Source: Isoetes taiwanensis (Eukaryota > Streptophyta > Lycopodiopsida > Isoetales > Isoetaceae). From it: a stretch of 64,000 nt of DNA. Below are positions 62,829 to 64,000 of the stretch, piece by piece. The translations under genes were made by a program, and so were the position numbers. The stretch spans positions 8,466,036 to 8,530,035 of the forward strand of contig JAJEKV010000049.1 of the NCBI GenBank assembly GCA_021234155.1. Direction: 5' to 3'. Under the pieces are notes generated by a model. It ran no database searches. It worked only from the letters and a program-made list of their open reading frames with translations, and was not told the DNA's origin. Position 1 is the first letter of the stretch, and each line of letters begins with the position of its first letter.

Positions 62829-64000
62829 CTACTTGCTTAGAAGCCCGAGGCCACGGGTAATGAGATCCTCTATCGGTTCTGTGCTTCGCTCTTTCCAGAG
62901 GACATGCTGCTCTTTTCCCCTCTGTCGGACCAGCTCGATGCAGAAATTCTCTGACCCAGAAATTGTCTTTATCAGGTTCTTCAGCTTCTCTTCTATCCTC
63001 ATTCCATGCATTAAATTCACATCTTTTTGCATTAGGGTCACTGCTAGAGCTACGGCATGGCGCCTTAAGCATGGGACTGCATCTGGCCTTGTATCAGGCA
63101 ACCGTTCTAGCACTTTTTTGTGTTGCATAATTTTTTTGAGCTCATCCTGTCCAAAACAAGGTGCTAAGCATGTGAGAATATGTAATGCTGATTCTTGTTC
63201 CATTTCTGAGATCTCAACCATCATTGTCAAAGATTTATCAAATGCTGATGAAAGGGCTTCTTGATGTTTCTTCATGTCAATATGCCTAAGGACAGTTGTG
63301 ATTGTGAGTATTTTAGCAGAGCGCCTTCTTATCTTCATGTCTTTATCTGACAACGGATTTATAAACTTACTAAGATTATTTTCGTCATATCCTGGCATGT
63401 TCCCTAGAATCCTGCACCAATTTTTATTCCTCCTATGAGGTTGAGACAGAATATACAGTGCATCTCCTGCATATTGCCTTACTTTGTGTGAATTTTTCAC
63501 TCTCTTTTCAAATTCAGATTGAACCATTTCGTCGGCATCTTTTGCAAAATATAAGTTGCACAAAGTTGGAATTATGTAACCAGTGCTTCCTATTTTATCT
63601 CTTTCCTTTGCATCCATGGCCAAGCTTGTTAGTATACAAATTGCGAGCTTCTTCAGAGAAAGATCCACTTCATTTCTTACCATGCTACAAAGATTTTCCA
63701 TGGCATATTTTGAGATCTGTTTCTTGTGCTCTGTTTCAGCCAGCTTGTTGAGTAACTGCAATGCCTTTTTCTTTTTTTCAAACGGTTCACCATGGCTTTC
63801 TTCTAGATATTCTGAAAGCCTTTTTGTCAAGTTATGAACAAAGCCTATTTTTAATATATTCCTTGGATTCTTAGCCATGTCATTTAACATCCTTAAGCCC
63901 TGTAAGGAGAGTTCCTCTTGCCTACTAGATTGACTCCCATGGCTTTCACAGGTTTGTTTGCAAGTCAGTGAAAATATTGCTTCAAATGCTCCAGGGATAG
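62829..64000 (-). CDS. ARM-repeat protein, C-terminal part, runs off the window
   Basis: An open minus-strand frame continues without a stop to the window edge; the ATG at 63890 is internal and the true start lies beyond 64000. At least 389 residues, almost entirely helical pairs in repeats of about 40: FEKKKKALQLLNKLAETEHK, LSLKKLAICILTSLAMDAKE, SHKVRQYAGDALYILSQPH, MKIRRRSAKILTITTVLRHI, LRRHAVALAVTLMQKDVNLM. This is the look of an ARM/HEAT superhelix, a protein-protein scaffold. No catalytic domain (U-box, kinase) is visible in this part. Intact over 1.17 kb with normal codon use, unlike all neighbours, so it is probably a host gene or a recent copy. Confidence 0.8.
   Translation of the reverse strand, partial: IPGAFEAIFSLTCKQTCESHGSQSSRQEELSLQGLRMLNDMAKNPRNILKIGFVHNLTKRLSEYLEESHGEPFEKKKKALQLLNKLAETEHKKQISKYAMENLCSMVRNEVDLSLKKLAICILTSLAMDAKERDKIGSTGYIIPTLCNLYFAKDADEMVQSEFEKRVKNSHKVRQYAGDALYILSQPHRRNKNWCRILGNMPGYDENNLSKFINPLSDKDMKIRRRSAKILTITTVLRHIDMKKHQEALSSAFDKSLTMMVEISEMEQESALHILTCLAPCFGQDELKKIMQHKKVLERLPDTRPDAVPCLRRHAVALAVTLMQKDVNLMHGMRIEEKLKNLIKTISGSENFCIELVRQRGKEQHVLWKERSTEPIEDLITRGLGLLSK

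Overview
The window looks like intergenic chromatin of a large plant nuclear genome, probably a bryophyte, lycophyte, fern or charophyte relative. I cannot name the species. The evidence is Ty3/gypsy elements with a chromodomain and an initiator-Met tRNA primer site, a Ty1/copia element, a Mutator-like (MULE) transposon with GT/AG introns, SINE-like tRNA heads and LINE remnants. Almost everything is transposable element. The only host-gene candidate is an ARM-repeat protein gene running off the right edge (62829-64000, minus).

Layout. 1-7.5 kb is a patchwork of relics: tyrosine-recombinase (YR) retrotransposon pieces, a broken histone H3 copy, a chromovirus pol with a tandemly duplicated chromodomain end, an LTR piece, a LINE tail and a SINE. 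7515-41022 is a four-level nest whose target duplications can be read directly. A poly(A) retroposon (12-bp duplication) was split by a Ty3/gypsy element (7584-39939, duplication gctag). That element received a MULE in gag (12265-19248, 9-bp duplication) and a Ty1/copia element (21819-35564, duplication tcctg) in an accessory ORF. The copia integrase was in turn split by a PAT/DIRS-like YR retrotransposon (25017-33181) with split direct repeats. 41-46.5 kb holds further gypsy relics. 47.7-61.2 kb is a cluster of several copies of one unusual DNA-transposon-like family (here 'family T').

Two accessory systems stand out. (1) The gypsy element carries extra same-strand ORFs between its primer site and gag. 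The first (36264-37592) ends in a nearly canonical histone H3 globular domain behind a long unrelated N-terminal part. A second, degenerate H3 copy lies at 1.6-1.84 kb. Three companion ORFs (B, C, D) have patterns that could be histone folds, but this is unproven. (2) The MULE carries, divergent from its SWIM-finger transposase, a multi-exon gene that reads as a ParB-like domain followed by a degenerate N4/N6-type DNA methyltransferase domain. A second gene with the same architecture lies at 55.9-58.8 kb beside family T, where about ten copies of an ATCGC...GCGAT palindrome are scattered over 5.5 kb.

All calls come from reading the sequence. No database search, alignment program or structure prediction was run.
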